Source: Chryseobacterium potabilaquae
Lineage (GTDB): Bacteria > Bacteroidota > Bacteroidia > Flavobacteriales > Weeksellaceae
Assembly (NCBI RefSeq): GCF_902728265.1
Contig: NZ_CACVBR010000012.1
Coordinates: forward strand, 28,003-92,002
Length of the DNA stretch: 64,000 bases
Direction: 5' to 3'
How positions within the stretch are numbered: position 1 is the first letter of the stretch; the number at the start of each line of letters is the position of its first letter. The position numbers and the translations under genes are program-made. Below the pieces are notes generated by a model that ran no database searches, was not told the DNA's origin, and saw only the letters and a program-made list of their open reading frames with translations. Of this stretch, positions 55,084 through 63,878 are shown in pieces.

Positions 55084-55170
55084 ATTTCAAATATATCACA
55101 TCTTTCCTTGTAACGAATTAAAAGTATAAAATGTTGTTTATTTTTGTTTTTTAGGTATTGATTATTATTT

Positions 55171-55178
55171 TAATTTTG
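55171..55178 (+). promoter_or_regulatory. -7 promoter element of the SUI1 gene
   Basis: TAATTTTG fits TAnnTTTG five bases before the ATG at 55183, with a TTG 24 bases upstream, just outside the usual spacing. It implies an almost leaderless transcript. Confidence 0.4.
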
Positions 55179-55182
55179 TAAT

Positions 55183-55506
55183 ATGGATTTACGAGATCAA
55201 CTAAAAAATCTTTTTCCTGAACATGAAGAGCAGGATTTTGAAATGCCTCAAGATGAATTTAAACAGAAAGAACCTTTGGTTTGTAAGTTTGAAAAAAAAG
55301 GGCGAAATGGAAAACCTGTAACGATTGTTGAAGGTTGGGAAGGGAGTGAAGAAGAATTAAAAAAAATCTCAAAAAAAATTAAAACCACCCTGGGAATTGG
55401 TGGTTCTGAGAAAGATGGAACTATTATCATTCAGGGAGATAATCGTGATAAAATAATGGATATCCTTAAGGAAATGGGATATAAAACTAAAAGAGTCGGC
55501 GGATAA
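55183..55506 (+). CDS. SUI1-family translation factor (YciH-like)
   Basis: A 107-aa protein with an SUI1/eIF1 fold: KKGRNGKPVTIVEGWEGSEE, ISKKIKTTLGIGGSEKDGT and IIQGDNRDKIMDILKEMGYK. Bacterial YciH relatives influence start-site fidelity. It is a single gene between two minus-strand genes. Confidence 0.9.
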   Translation: MDLRDQLKNLFPEHEEQDFEMPQDEFKQKEPLVCKFEKKGRNGKPVTIVEGWEGSEEELKKISKKIKTTLGIGGSEKDGTIIIQGDNRDKIMDILKEMGYKTKRVGG

Positions 55507-55507
55507 A

Positions 55508-56407
55508 TTAAAAATAAATTTGCGTTTGAGGAATTAATAATTTTAGTTTTTCAATCGTTGTATTTTCCATCGGATTTCCGGTAAGAATTAATGTTTTAAG
55601 ATTTTTCAATTGCGAAATTTCTCTGGGAAGATCTTTCAGTTTATTATGAGCTAAATTCATACTGACTATATTTTTCAGCTTCTTTACGTTAGGAGACACT
55701 TCTTTAATCCCATTCTGACTGACATTTAAAAACTCTAATTTTCTTAATCGAAATATATTATCTGGTAGTTTTACAATGGTATTTTGTTGTAATTCAAGAT
55801 ATTTTAACTGATTGGGAAATCGTACATTTTCAATATCATGCATTTGATTCGAGGATAAATTCAACGATTTCAACTGAGTAATTTGGTCCAACTCATCCGA
55901 TATGAAACTAATTTGATTTCCTTGTAAGTTAATTTCTTCCAAACTCGGAATTAACATGAGTGCTTTAGGAAAAATACTCAAATTATTAGCGTCGAGGTGA
56001 ATTACTTTTAGTTTTTGGAGCTGCACAAGATTAGAATTAATGCTCGTCAAACTATTTAAATTGATGGACAGGCTTTCTAGTTTTTTAAGTTTGCCAATAT
56101 TATCGGGAATAAACTTAATACTATTTTCATTGAGATTTAAAATCTCCAATTCTTTCAACGAAAATATAACCTCATCAATTTTTTCCAATTTATTGCCCAT
56201 AAGATTTAAAAAGAAAATAGCATTTAACTTTTCAATCTGAGGCGGAACGTTAAATAATCCTTTATCTCTAAAACTCATACTATAGACTGTTTCCCTACTT
56301 TTCAAGGCATCATCAATAGAAGTATAAGTAGGATATTTTACAGGGTCTATCTGTGCTTGTACATAGCAGAGAAATAAAAGGAAAAGGCTAGAATATAATT
56401 TTTTCAT
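55508..56407 (-). CDS. Secreted leucine-rich repeat protein
   Basis: A 299-aa exported protein. The start is set at the Met giving KKLYSSLFLLFLCYVQAQ, because the ten codons before it lie in the terminator of the upstream gene. About ten 23-residue LRRs follow with LxxLxxLxLxxNxLxxIP (for example ELEILNLNENSIKFIPDNIG and KLKKLESLSINLNSLT). No anchor or sorting tail. Likely a protein-binding surface or periplasmic protein; ligand unknown. Convergent with SUI1, one base between the stop codons. Confidence 0.85.
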   Translation of the reverse strand: MKKLYSSLFLLFLCYVQAQIDPVKYPTYTSIDDALKSRETVYSMSFRDKGLFNVPPQIEKLNAIFFLNLMGNKLEKIDEVIFSLKELEILNLNENSIKFIPDNIGKLKKLESLSINLNSLTSINSNLVQLQKLKVIHLDANNLSIFPKALMLIPSLEEINLQGNQISFISDELDQITQLKSLNLSSNQMHDIENVRFPNQLKYLELQQNTIVKLPDNIFRLRKLEFLNVSQNGIKEVSPNVKKLKNIVSMNLAHNKLKDLPREISQLKNLKTLILTGNPMENTTIEKLKLLIPQTQIYF

Positions 56408-56411
56408 ATCA

Positions 56412-56446
56412 AGAAAAAAGCTACCGATACCCAACATCGGTAGCTC
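56412..56446 (-). terminator. Terminator of the PhoX-like gene
   Basis: A 10-bp stem AGCTACCGAT/ATCGGTAGCT with T-run on the minus strand, 14 bases after the stop at 56460. It overlaps the extreme upstream codons of the LRR reading frame, which supports the later start chosen there. Confidence 0.88.
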
Positions 56447-56459
56447 ACTATATTATCAA

Positions 56460-58610
56460 TTATTTTTTTAAAAGTTTTATTGTTTTTTGGAACCCTCCTT
56501 CCGCTTCAATATTCAGCACTAATATACGTGAAGCTTCAAGCTGCGAAGTAAAATCTACATCTAAAGAGGTGCTAAGCCCCGAGAATGTTTTTGTATAAAC
56601 AATTTTCCCATCAAGACTATAAGCCGTTACTGAAATGTTTTTTAGTCCTTTCGGTGAATTGATTTTTACCATTCCTGAAGTGGGATTCGGAGCAACCATC
56701 ACTGTGTTTTCAATGCTTTGGTTTTCAATCGTACCTAATGATCCCGAACTTCCCAAGTTATTTTTTAGGGCAATGACTATCGTCGCAGATTTACCTCTAT
56801 AATCTATGGTATTTCCCGTGGCATCCACATCTGTCATAATCGTAGAATCAGGATGCTGAATAGAGAAGAAACCAAATTTATGATCAGGTGTAAATGTAAG
56901 CCCTGTTGGTTCAGCTCCGGCTGGCATGGAAGCAAAAAGCTTTACTTTAGGATTAGCTTGTGTATGATCCGGAGCAATTACCCAGATATAGTTTTTCCCT
57001 CCATCTTGTAATACCCAAAGATTTCCCAATTCATCAAAAGTAAGATTATCATTTCCATCTCCCCAAGCTTCAGATTTAGTACCTTGTGGTGTTTCGAATG
57101 AATATACCGTAGAAAGTCCTCCTACGAAAGTTTCCACCTGAGAAGCAGTAGATCCATCATCTTTTAAACGGTATACTTTATTTAGACCTTTAGCGGTAAA
57201 ATATACTTTTCCATCAATTGGGCTGATCTCGACATCTTCCACTCCATTAAAAGATGTTCCTCCTAATGAAGCTGCTAAAGATGATGTATTATTTTGATCT
57301 GCTTTTGTTTTATTCGGAACCTGAATCCAAGTTGCTGTTGTTCCTACCGGATCTCCTCCACTTAATCCCTGATCTAATTTTAATACATACAAATTTCCTG
57401 AAGAAAGATTATTGGGAGTATCCATAACATATTTATATACCATATGAGTTCCTCCATCTTCTCCGTAATAGGCTGTTGTTCCTAAGTTATTGACAACTAC
57501 ATTTTCATGATTCATAATACCCATTTGCCAAAGCTTTCCTTTAGAGCCGTCTGTGTTTTGAGTAATTACCTGAGCCGTTACAGGGTCAATTTCCACTAGC
57601 CAACCATAATCTTTATAGCCATCTGCATTGACATCACTCGACGTTGTTTGTTCTTCTGCTGTTACTATAGTACCCCAAGGAGTAACACCTCCCGAACAGT
57701 TTCTTATAGTTTGTACTAAACTTGGTGCTGAAAAGCTAACTGCCCTAGATTTCGTTAACTGCCAAAGTTTCGTAGAAGTATTATAATTAATTTCTGCCAT
57801 AGTAACACCTCCTGGATTCGTTTCATGATTTACAGAAAGATATCCATCCGTACTACTTGCATTTTTAGCCACATATCCTGTAAAATCATTCTGTCCTCCT
57901 ACTAAACCTCCCCCTTCTGTATAATTATCTCCTTCTTTAAGAATCAATTGATACCGGTGCTCTTCAGGAATAATTAACTTACCGGTTTGTACAGTGGGAA
58001 CAATTGAGGTAAAACAGCTAATATGATTTGCATTACAAGGCACTGGAGTGGCTGTATTATTTACTGTTTTAAGATAAGCATCCACTCTTAAGTCAGAGCT
58101 CGTTCCGTTTCTATTATGTAACTCAATAGAAAGTCTATTAGATCCATTGACAAACTTTGATTTTGGAATAGTAAAAATAGTATATACACTTTCTGCTGCT
58201 CCATCTATAATTGTGCTTGATGGCGTATTAAATGTAATAGTACCAGCCGGTAAATTATCTCTTACAATTTCTTCTCCATTAAGATATACGACAATACCGT
58301 CATCTCTCATGATACCTAATTCCATTGTATCGGTAAGATCAGCAAGGTTAACATTGATATCTTTGGCAAAATAAGCAGCTAAAAGTCCGGTATTAATGGT
58401 TGTATTTACAGGATCTCCATAGCCTAAAGGTCCATTTCCCACAGACCATGACGAAATATCATAGGTCTTTTCTTTCCATTGATCGGGTTGAGCCTGATTA
58501 TTGTCTTTGTAGCTCCAAGAAGAGTTTTTATTAAAAATAAAAGTCTGTGCTTGAAATACAGAATTCGAGATCAGCATAAGAGCTGCAACTGATAGTAATT
58601 TTTTCTTCAT
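56460..58610 (-). CDS. PhoX-type alkaline phosphatase-like protein with T9SS sorting tail
   Basis: A 716-aa exported protein. Signal peptide KKKLLSVAALMLISNSVFQA. The central and main part (about 200-630) matches the PhoX/DUF839 fold: YLSVNHETNPGGVTMAEINY, RNCSGGVTPWGTIVTAEEQT, GMPAGAEPTGLTFTPDHKF and similar. The N-terminal piece resembles a lectin/jelly-roll domain. The tail VMVAPNPTSGMVKINSPKG begins a type A T9SS signal ending KTIKLLKK. PhoX enzymes are calcium-iron phosphatases. The next gene upstream is a cytochrome c peroxidase. Confidence 0.82.
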   Translation of the reverse strand: MKKKLLSVAALMLISNSVFQAQTFIFNKNSSWSYKDNNQAQPDQWKEKTYDISSWSVGNGPLGYGDPVNTTINTGLLAAYFAKDINVNLADLTDTMELGIMRDDGIVVYLNGEEIVRDNLPAGTITFNTPSSTIIDGAAESVYTIFTIPKSKFVNGSNRLSIELHNRNGTSSDLRVDAYLKTVNNTATPVPCNANHISCFTSIVPTVQTGKLIIPEEHRYQLILKEGDNYTEGGGLVGGQNDFTGYVAKNASSTDGYLSVNHETNPGGVTMAEINYNTSTKLWQLTKSRAVSFSAPSLVQTIRNCSGGVTPWGTIVTAEEQTTSSDVNADGYKDYGWLVEIDPVTAQVITQNTDGSKGKLWQMGIMNHENVVVNNLGTTAYYGEDGGTHMVYKYVMDTPNNLSSGNLYVLKLDQGLSGGDPVGTTATWIQVPNKTKADQNNTSSLAASLGGTSFNGVEDVEISPIDGKVYFTAKGLNKVYRLKDDGSTASQVETFVGGLSTVYSFETPQGTKSEAWGDGNDNLTFDELGNLWVLQDGGKNYIWVIAPDHTQANPKVKLFASMPAGAEPTGLTFTPDHKFGFFSIQHPDSTIMTDVDATGNTIDYRGKSATIVIALKNNLGSSGSLGTIENQSIENTVMVAPNPTSGMVKINSPKGLKNISVTAYSLDGKIVYTKTFSGLSTSLDVDFTSQLEASRILVLNIEAEGGFQKTIKLLKK

Positions 58611-58786
58611 GTCTAGTATAGTTTATTATACGTTGCAAAACTATTTTTTTGTCATGAACCATCTATTAATAGTATTTTAAATAAATATTTGGAAATATTA
58701 ATTAATCTAAAATTCAATGTTAAGAGGATTAACTTATTGTTAAGAGTACATTTTAATTTTATACAACAGCTACTTCTCCTTATTTT

Positions 58787-60622
58787 CTAATTCTCTTTTG
58801 TTTTACTAATATCAGTCAATGAATTCAAGAATGCGATAATCTGTTTAATCTCTAGGCTCGTTAGATTCAATTTATCTGGTGGTAATGTTTGGTTTTTCAT
58901 TGGTAAGCCGATCCCTTCACCTCCCCCTTCATTATAAAACTCCAGTACTTCTTCTAGGGTATTGAATGCCCCATTATGAAAATAGGGCCTTGTAAGGGCA
59001 ATATTTCGAACTGTCATGGTCTTAAATGAATTTTCGTAGATCCAAGAATTTTCTTTTTTTACCGGACTATTCACTCTTCCCAAATCTGCATCGAGTTCAA
59101 TTGGTTTTTGATTAAGAGGTTTTTTGGTTACTCCTAACACTTCAGATTCATTCTCATTAAAAAACGGGGGAACCAAGCCCGAAAAGTGAGGCGCAAAATG
59201 ACAAGTAGCACAGTTGGCTTTCCCCATAAATAAATTAAATCCTTTTTTAACATCTTCAGAGACCTCTTTCTCATTTCTCATAAATTGATCAAAATCGCTT
59301 TCAAAAGAATACAATGATGCTACATATGAACTAAGTGCTTTAGAAAAATTTTCTCTATTAATTTTACCATTGGAAAAATTGGATTTAAATGCCTTTTTAT
59401 ATTCGGGGATAACTTTTAGTTTTTTAATAATATTTTCATAGCTCGTATTAAATTCCTGCTCATTATAGATCACATGTTCTACTTGTTGTTCTAAATAAAA
59501 TGCACGCATATCATAAAAAAATCGTTTAGCAAAAACAGCATTATACAATGATGGAGAATTTCTTATTACCGTTTTTCCTTGTATATTACTTTGTGACTTC
59601 ATCTTCAGATCCGTAAACGCATTTTCAGGTAAGTGGCATGTTGCACAGCTCATTTTTTGATTATCACTTATATTTTGATCATAAAAAATTTTCTTTCCTA
59701 AACTTCTCATTTCCGGTGTATTGTCACCTGATTGCAATAAAGTATAGAAATAAGGATCAAGGAAATCACTACTAAAAAAATTTTTATTCGTTACATTCCA
59801 ACCGGAAAATTCTCTTAAGTCATCCGGCCTCCCATCCCAATTTCCGAATTCTTCATATAAAGGCTGAATATATTTTTTATAAAACTCTATTCTATCGAAC
59901 GTCTCAAAGTTTGTATTTTTGGATAGATATAATATACTTTCGGATAAGATGACATTGGCTTTTTGTATATTATAATTTTTAAAATAGAGATCATCATTTA
60001 TATATTTTTTAATGCCTAAAAGCGCGTGGCTTGCCTCTTCCGAAATATGTAATGATCCAGGTGTGTCAAAACCTGTTATCCCTAATGTATATATTCTTAT
60101 TAACTCAATGCGGAGAGGTAATGTCTTATTATTTCCTTTACTTAATCCATTTTTTGTTGAGTGTAAATAAAAACTAGCATAGCTGTTATACAAAAAGGCT
60201 GTTATTTCTTTTATCTTTTCCTTATTATTAGAGGCTTCTTCAGAAAATATCAATTCATCCAATACCTGTAATCCTTCTGGAGGTAATGTATATGCGGAAG
60301 TACCTGCTGCCTCCAAATGAAATAAAGGAGCTGCATTAAGATGGGTTTTGGCAAACTCAGGATAATAATAGGCAATATAAAACTCTATTTCTTTATAGGA
60401 TCTTCTAGTTGTACTTAATGAATTTTGTAAATCTTCAAGTGAAATTTTGTCTTCTGAAAATTGATAAGCATCTCTTTTTAATTGATCAAGCTTCATTTTA
60501 AAATCACTTAAACCACTATTAATCAAAACACTCCTATCTTTAATTCCTTTATAAGGAGGATTAAATGACATGACGGCCAATGCGATCAATACAACCACTA
60601 TACATAACGAATATAATCTCAT
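58787..60622 (-). CDS. Dihaem cytochrome c peroxidase (MauG/CCP family) with N-terminal extension
   Basis: A 611-aa exported protein with signal-type N-terminus RLYSLCIVVVLIALAVMSFN. The N-terminal 280 residues form an unassigned, mostly helical domain, possibly imelysin-like. Two CxxCH haem sites are SCATCHLPE (about residue 322) and NCATCHFAP (about residue 467). The second segment YFHNGAFNTLEEVLEFYNEG matches the CCP C-terminal region. It reduces peroxide or oxidises a partner in the periplasm. The 176 bases to the PhoX-like gene suggest possible co-transcription, not certain. Confidence 0.85.
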   Translation of the reverse strand: MRLYSLCIVVVLIALAVMSFNPPYKGIKDRSVLINSGLSDFKMKLDQLKRDAYQFSEDKISLEDLQNSLSTTRRSYKEIEFYIAYYYPEFAKTHLNAAPLFHLEAAGTSAYTLPPEGLQVLDELIFSEEASNNKEKIKEITAFLYNSYASFYLHSTKNGLSKGNNKTLPLRIELIRIYTLGITGFDTPGSLHISEEASHALLGIKKYINDDLYFKNYNIQKANVILSESILYLSKNTNFETFDRIEFYKKYIQPLYEEFGNWDGRPDDLREFSGWNVTNKNFFSSDFLDPYFYTLLQSGDNTPEMRSLGKKIFYDQNISDNQKMSCATCHLPENAFTDLKMKSQSNIQGKTVIRNSPSLYNAVFAKRFFYDMRAFYLEQQVEHVIYNEQEFNTSYENIIKKLKVIPEYKKAFKSNFSNGKINRENFSKALSSYVASLYSFESDFDQFMRNEKEVSEDVKKGFNLFMGKANCATCHFAPHFSGLVPPFFNENESEVLGVTKKPLNQKPIELDADLGRVNSPVKKENSWIYENSFKTMTVRNIALTRPYFHNGAFNTLEEVLEFYNEGGGEGIGLPMKNQTLPPDKLNLTSLEIKQIIAFLNSLTDISKTKEN

Positions 60623-60976
60623 GATTTTTTTGTAGCAAAACTATCATTAACATATTATTTTAACTTTAAGTTTTAATTAAGTTATGTTTATATTTTATTT
60701 AAGGTAATTTTTATTAATTTTAGCCCTCAAAACTAAATTCATTATACCAGAAAATTCTAAAAACTATTTTAATTAAGATGAGGAGAGGTATTTGGGTAGA
60801 ATTAAAATGATACACAATCAACGATTTCATATTAATAGGAAGTCTAAATTATTACCATTCATTATGGTAATCAGTTTTTTATTGGCTTTTTTTCAGCAAT
60901 ATACGTCAATACACAAACCTCTTTTCCCAATAGAGAAAGAAAATATTCTAAATTCATTAAATTATAAAAATATATT
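60623..60976. other. Intergenic region, no supported gene
   Basis: AT-rich DNA between divergent genes. A short frame starting at a TTG (60792) with one hydrophobic stretch overlaps the uridine phosphorylase start; I do not consider it real. The promoter of the phosphorylase gene must lie here. Confidence 0.5.
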
Positions 60977-61831
60977 ATGCTCAATAAACTTGCAGATTCA
61001 GAACTTGTTCTGAACGATGACGGAAGTGTATATCACTTAAATCTTCTACCTGAAGATATTGCTAACAAAATCATTCTTGTGGGTGACCCGGACAGAGTCC
61101 CTAAGGTTTCAAAATACTTCGATAAGGTTGAAATCAAAAAAAATAAAAGAGAATTTTATACCCATACGGGAACATTGCGTGGCGAAAGAATCACCGTAAT
61201 GTCTACCGGAATTGGAACAGAAAATATTGACATCGTAATGAATGAACTTGATGCGTTGGTCAATATTGATCTGAAAAATAAGGAGTTTAAAACAAAGCAT
61301 ACTTCCTTAGAACTTTTCAGAATGGGTACATGTGGTAGTGTAAATCCTGATATACAAGTAGATAATATGCTTGTAACCCAAAATGTTGTGGGATTGGATG
61401 GGCTGATGCATTTTTATCAGGATTACAAATTTGAAAATGAATTTTCTAAACATTTCCTTGCCAATTCACCGTATGAAAAGATTAAGCCTATGCTTTATTT
61501 CTCAGATTGGGCAGAAGATATATCTCATTATTATAAAGATGCTACGTATCTTGGAAATACAGCAACTTTTCCGGGGTTCTATGCTCCACAGGGACGACAA
61601 CTTCGTCTAAAAGCCATCGATGATAAGTTCTTGGAAACATTAAATGATCTTGGCGTTACTAATTTTGAAATGGAAACGTCTGCCATTTATGCACTCTCAA
61701 AACTATTAGGTCATAAAGCCATTACGGTAAATAATGTGATTGCCAATAGAAGAAGAGGAGAATTTTCTGCAGATCACCATGCGTCTGAAAAGAACCTCAT
61801 CAACTGGGTATTAGAAAGAATCATTCCATAA
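60977..61831 (+). CDS. udp: Nucleoside (uridine) phosphorylase
   Basis: A 284-aa nucleoside phosphorylase I enzyme. IILVGDPDRVPKVSKYFD is the phosphate-binding start, RITVMSTGIGTENIDIVMNEL the second motif, RMGTCGSVNPDIQVDNMLVTQ the strand motif and LGVTNFEMETSAIYALSKLLG the nucleoside-binding motif with ME. It cleaves uridine, or a related nucleoside, with phosphate. Substrate choice uridine versus inosine is inferred. Confidence 0.85.
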   Translation: MLNKLADSELVLNDDGSVYHLNLLPEDIANKIILVGDPDRVPKVSKYFDKVEIKKNKREFYTHTGTLRGERITVMSTGIGTENIDIVMNELDALVNIDLKNKEFKTKHTSLELFRMGTCGSVNPDIQVDNMLVTQNVVGLDGLMHFYQDYKFENEFSKHFLANSPYEKIKPMLYFSDWAEDISHYYKDATYLGNTATFPGFYAPQGRQLRLKAIDDKFLETLNDLGVTNFEMETSAIYALSKLLGHKAITVNNVIANRRRGEFSADHHASEKNLINWVLERIIP

Positions 61832-61833
61832 TA

Positions 61834-61867
61834 TAAAAAAGGGGTTTCAACATTGGAATCCCTTTTT
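61834..61867. terminator. Bidirectional terminator between udp and tag
   Basis: AAAAAGGG and CCCTTTTT arms with imperfect inner pairing lie between the convergent genes, 4 bases after the udp stop. Confidence 0.75.
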
Positions 61868-61897
61868 CATTATTTATATACTCTTATCTATATTAGT

Positions 61898-62455
61898 CTA
61901 CACTCGGGTCAGACAATTTTCAAGGTGATCATTCACCATTCCTGTTGCTTGCATATGAGCATACACTACCGTTGATCCCATAAATTTAAATCCTCTTTTC
62001 TTAAGATCTTTTGATAATTTATCTGAAATTTCAGTCGTAGCAGGAACGTCACTTAACATCTTAGGCATATTATCTATAGGACTTCCATTGACAAAACTCC
62101 AAATATATTGAGAGAAACTTCCAAATTCTTTTTGAACTTCTATAAACTTTTGCGCATTATTAACAGTTGCTAAAATCTTGAGTTTATTTCTAATTATTCC
62201 TGAATCTTGCATCAATTCCTGAATTTTTCTATCTGAATATTGAGCTATTTTATTATAATCAAACTGATCAAATGCTTTTCTAAAATTTTCTCTTTTAGTA
62301 AGAATAGTATACCAACTCAACCCTGCTTGGAAACTTTCAAGAACTAAAAACTCAAAAATCATTTTATCCTCATAAATAGGCTTACCCCATTCTTCATCAT
62401 GATATTTTCGATAAAGATCATCTTTCTCACACCATCCACACCTTATTTTTTCCAT
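61898..62455 (-). CDS. tag: DNA-3-methyladenine glycosylase I
   Basis: A 185-aa base-excision enzyme. CGWCEKDDLYRKYHDEEWG holds the N-terminal Cys and His of the zinc site, and VNDHLENC holds the C-terminal His and Cys. The family catalytic Glu region FEFLVLESFQAGLSWYTIL is present. It removes 3-methyladenine from alkylated DNA. Confidence 0.95.
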   Translation of the reverse strand: MEKIRCGWCEKDDLYRKYHDEEWGKPIYEDKMIFEFLVLESFQAGLSWYTILTKRENFRKAFDQFDYNKIAQYSDRKIQELMQDSGIIRNKLKILATVNNAQKFIEVQKEFGSFSQYIWSFVNGSPIDNMPKMLSDVPATTEISDKLSKDLKKRGFKFMGSTVVYAHMQATGMVNDHLENCLTRV

Positions 62456-62594
62456 ACTATATGATTTTATATTATTATAAAGATAAAATTGTTTTCGGAT
62501 ATTTCTAACAAAAGTTTATGAAAAGATTAACAACACATAAGAAATTTAGGAATGGTTATTGTTGATTATTTAATAACCATAAAATATTAATATT

Positions 62595-62894
62595 ATGAAT
62601 AATTCAGAGTATAATAAGGCGAACGATGCTGTAAATAAGACAGAAAACTCTTTAAAAAATGCAGCTGATAATGTCAAATGGAAAATTAATGATCTCGCCG
62701 ATAAAGCAAGAGACTATATCAATGAGAAAAAAGAAAAAGATCAAGAAGCCAAGCGAGAAGACTGGTTCGACAAAGTAAAAGCGAATGCTGCTGAAACTTG
62801 GGAGGATATAAAAGATAAAGCCAATGATGCTTGGGAAAAAACTAAAGATGCCGCAGAAGATGTAAAAGCAGAATGGAACAAAAAAACTAATTAA
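62595..62894 (+). CDS. LEA-like/YtxH-like helical stress protein
   Basis: A 99-aa, highly charged, all-helical protein. Repeated 11-residue style units such as DKANDAWEKTKDAAEDVKAE and KINDLADKARDYINEKKE resemble group 3 LEA proteins. No signal peptide or membrane segment. Such small proteins often accumulate under desiccation, osmotic or stationary-phase stress. Function is inference from composition. Confidence 0.7.
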   Translation: MNNSEYNKANDAVNKTENSLKNAADNVKWKINDLADKARDYINEKKEKDQEAKREDWFDKVKANAAETWEDIKDKANDAWEKTKDAAEDVKAEWNKKTN

Positions 62895-62925
62895 AAATAC
62901 CGTTATATAAATATTTTCACAAAAA

Positions 62926-62957
62926 TGGAGCCTTACATAAAATGGCTCCGTTTTTTA
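62926..62957 (+). terminator. Terminator of the LEA-like gene
   Basis: Stem GGAGCC/GGCTCC with six T, about 30 bases after the stop at 62894. It separates it from fabI. Confidence 0.88.
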
Positions 62958-62981
62958 TTATGTGGTAAACACAAATATTGC

Positions 62982-62989
62982 TACATTTG
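62982..62989 (+). promoter_or_regulatory. -7 promoter element of fabI
   Basis: TACATTTG matches TAnnTTTG, 24 bases before the ATG at 63014 and after the upstream terminator. The -33 region is only a weak TTATG. Confidence 0.5.
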
Positions 62990-63013
62990 TATAATAATAA
63001 ACATTAAAAGAAT

Positions 63014-63823
63014 ATGTCATACGGTTTACTTAAAGGCAAAAAGGGAATTATTTTTGGTGCCCTTAATGAACAATCAATCGCATGGAAAGTGGCAGAAAGA
63101 TGTCATGAAGAAGGCGCTGAATTTATCTTATCAAACGCTCCTATTGCCATGAGAATGGGAGAACTTAATTCTTTAGCTGAAAAAACAGGGTCCGAAGTTG
63201 TAGGTGCTGATGCCACTTCAATTGAAGATCTTGAAAAACTTTTTGATGCCGCTGTGGCAAAATTCGGAAAAATTGATTTCATTCTTCATTCTATAGGAAT
63301 GTCTATAAATGTAAGAAAAGGAAAACATTATACTGACATGAACTATGACTGGTTAGAAAAAGGTTGGGATGTTTCTGCCGTTTCTTTCCATAAAGTAATG
63401 CGTGTAGCTTGGGAAAAAAATTGCATGAATGAATGGGGAAGTATTTTAGCGCTTACCTATATTGCAGCTCAAAGAACATTCCCTGACTATAATGATATGG
63501 CAGATAATAAAGCTTATTTGGAAAGTATTGCAAGAACATTCGGAAATTATTGGGGAGAAAGAAAAGTACGTGTTAATACTATTTCTCAATCACCTACTCC
63601 TACCACTGCAGGAAGTGGTGTAAAAGGATTCGGAGGGTTCTTAGGATATGCTGAAGATATGTCTCCATTAGGAAATGCTACTGCCCTTGACTGTGCCAAC
63701 TATTGTATCACTCTTTTCTCTGATCTTACTAAAAAAGTAACGATGCAAAATCTTTTCCATGATGGAGGTTTCAGCAGTTCTGGTGTTACTCAAAAAGTAG
63801 TCAGTAAGTATGATACTGAATAA
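63014..63823 (+). CDS. fabI: Enoyl-[acyl-carrier-protein] reductase (FabI)
   Basis: A 269-aa short-chain dehydrogenase of the FabI type: GIIFGALNEQSIAWKVAERCHE at the NADH site, ILHSIGMSI, and the catalytic pair in LTYIAAQRTFPDYNDMADNKAYLES (Tyr-x6-Lys). SPTPTTAGSGVKGFGGFLGYAE continues the family substrate loop. It catalyses the last reduction of each fatty-acid elongation round. It is an ordinary target of triclosan-like inhibitors. Complete. Confidence 0.94.
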   Translation: MSYGLLKGKKGIIFGALNEQSIAWKVAERCHEEGAEFILSNAPIAMRMGELNSLAEKTGSEVVGADATSIEDLEKLFDAAVAKFGKIDFILHSIGMSINVRKGKHYTDMNYDWLEKGWDVSAVSFHKVMRVAWEKNCMNEWGSILALTYIAAQRTFPDYNDMADNKAYLESIARTFGNYWGERKVRVNTISQSPTPTTAGSGVKGFGGFLGYAEDMSPLGNATALDCANYCITLFSDLTKKVTMQNLFHDGGFSSSGVTQKVVSKYDTE

Positions 63824-63878
63824 TTAATAAAAGTCCAATCTGGCGTAAGAATTCATTGTTGCGGTTAGATGTATATAA

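Noticed and set aside
60792..61013. 73-codon plus-strand frame starting with TTG before the uridine phosphorylase gene
   Set aside because: Overlaps the start of a well-supported gene by 37 bases, uses a TTG start and shows only one hydrophobic stretch without family features.
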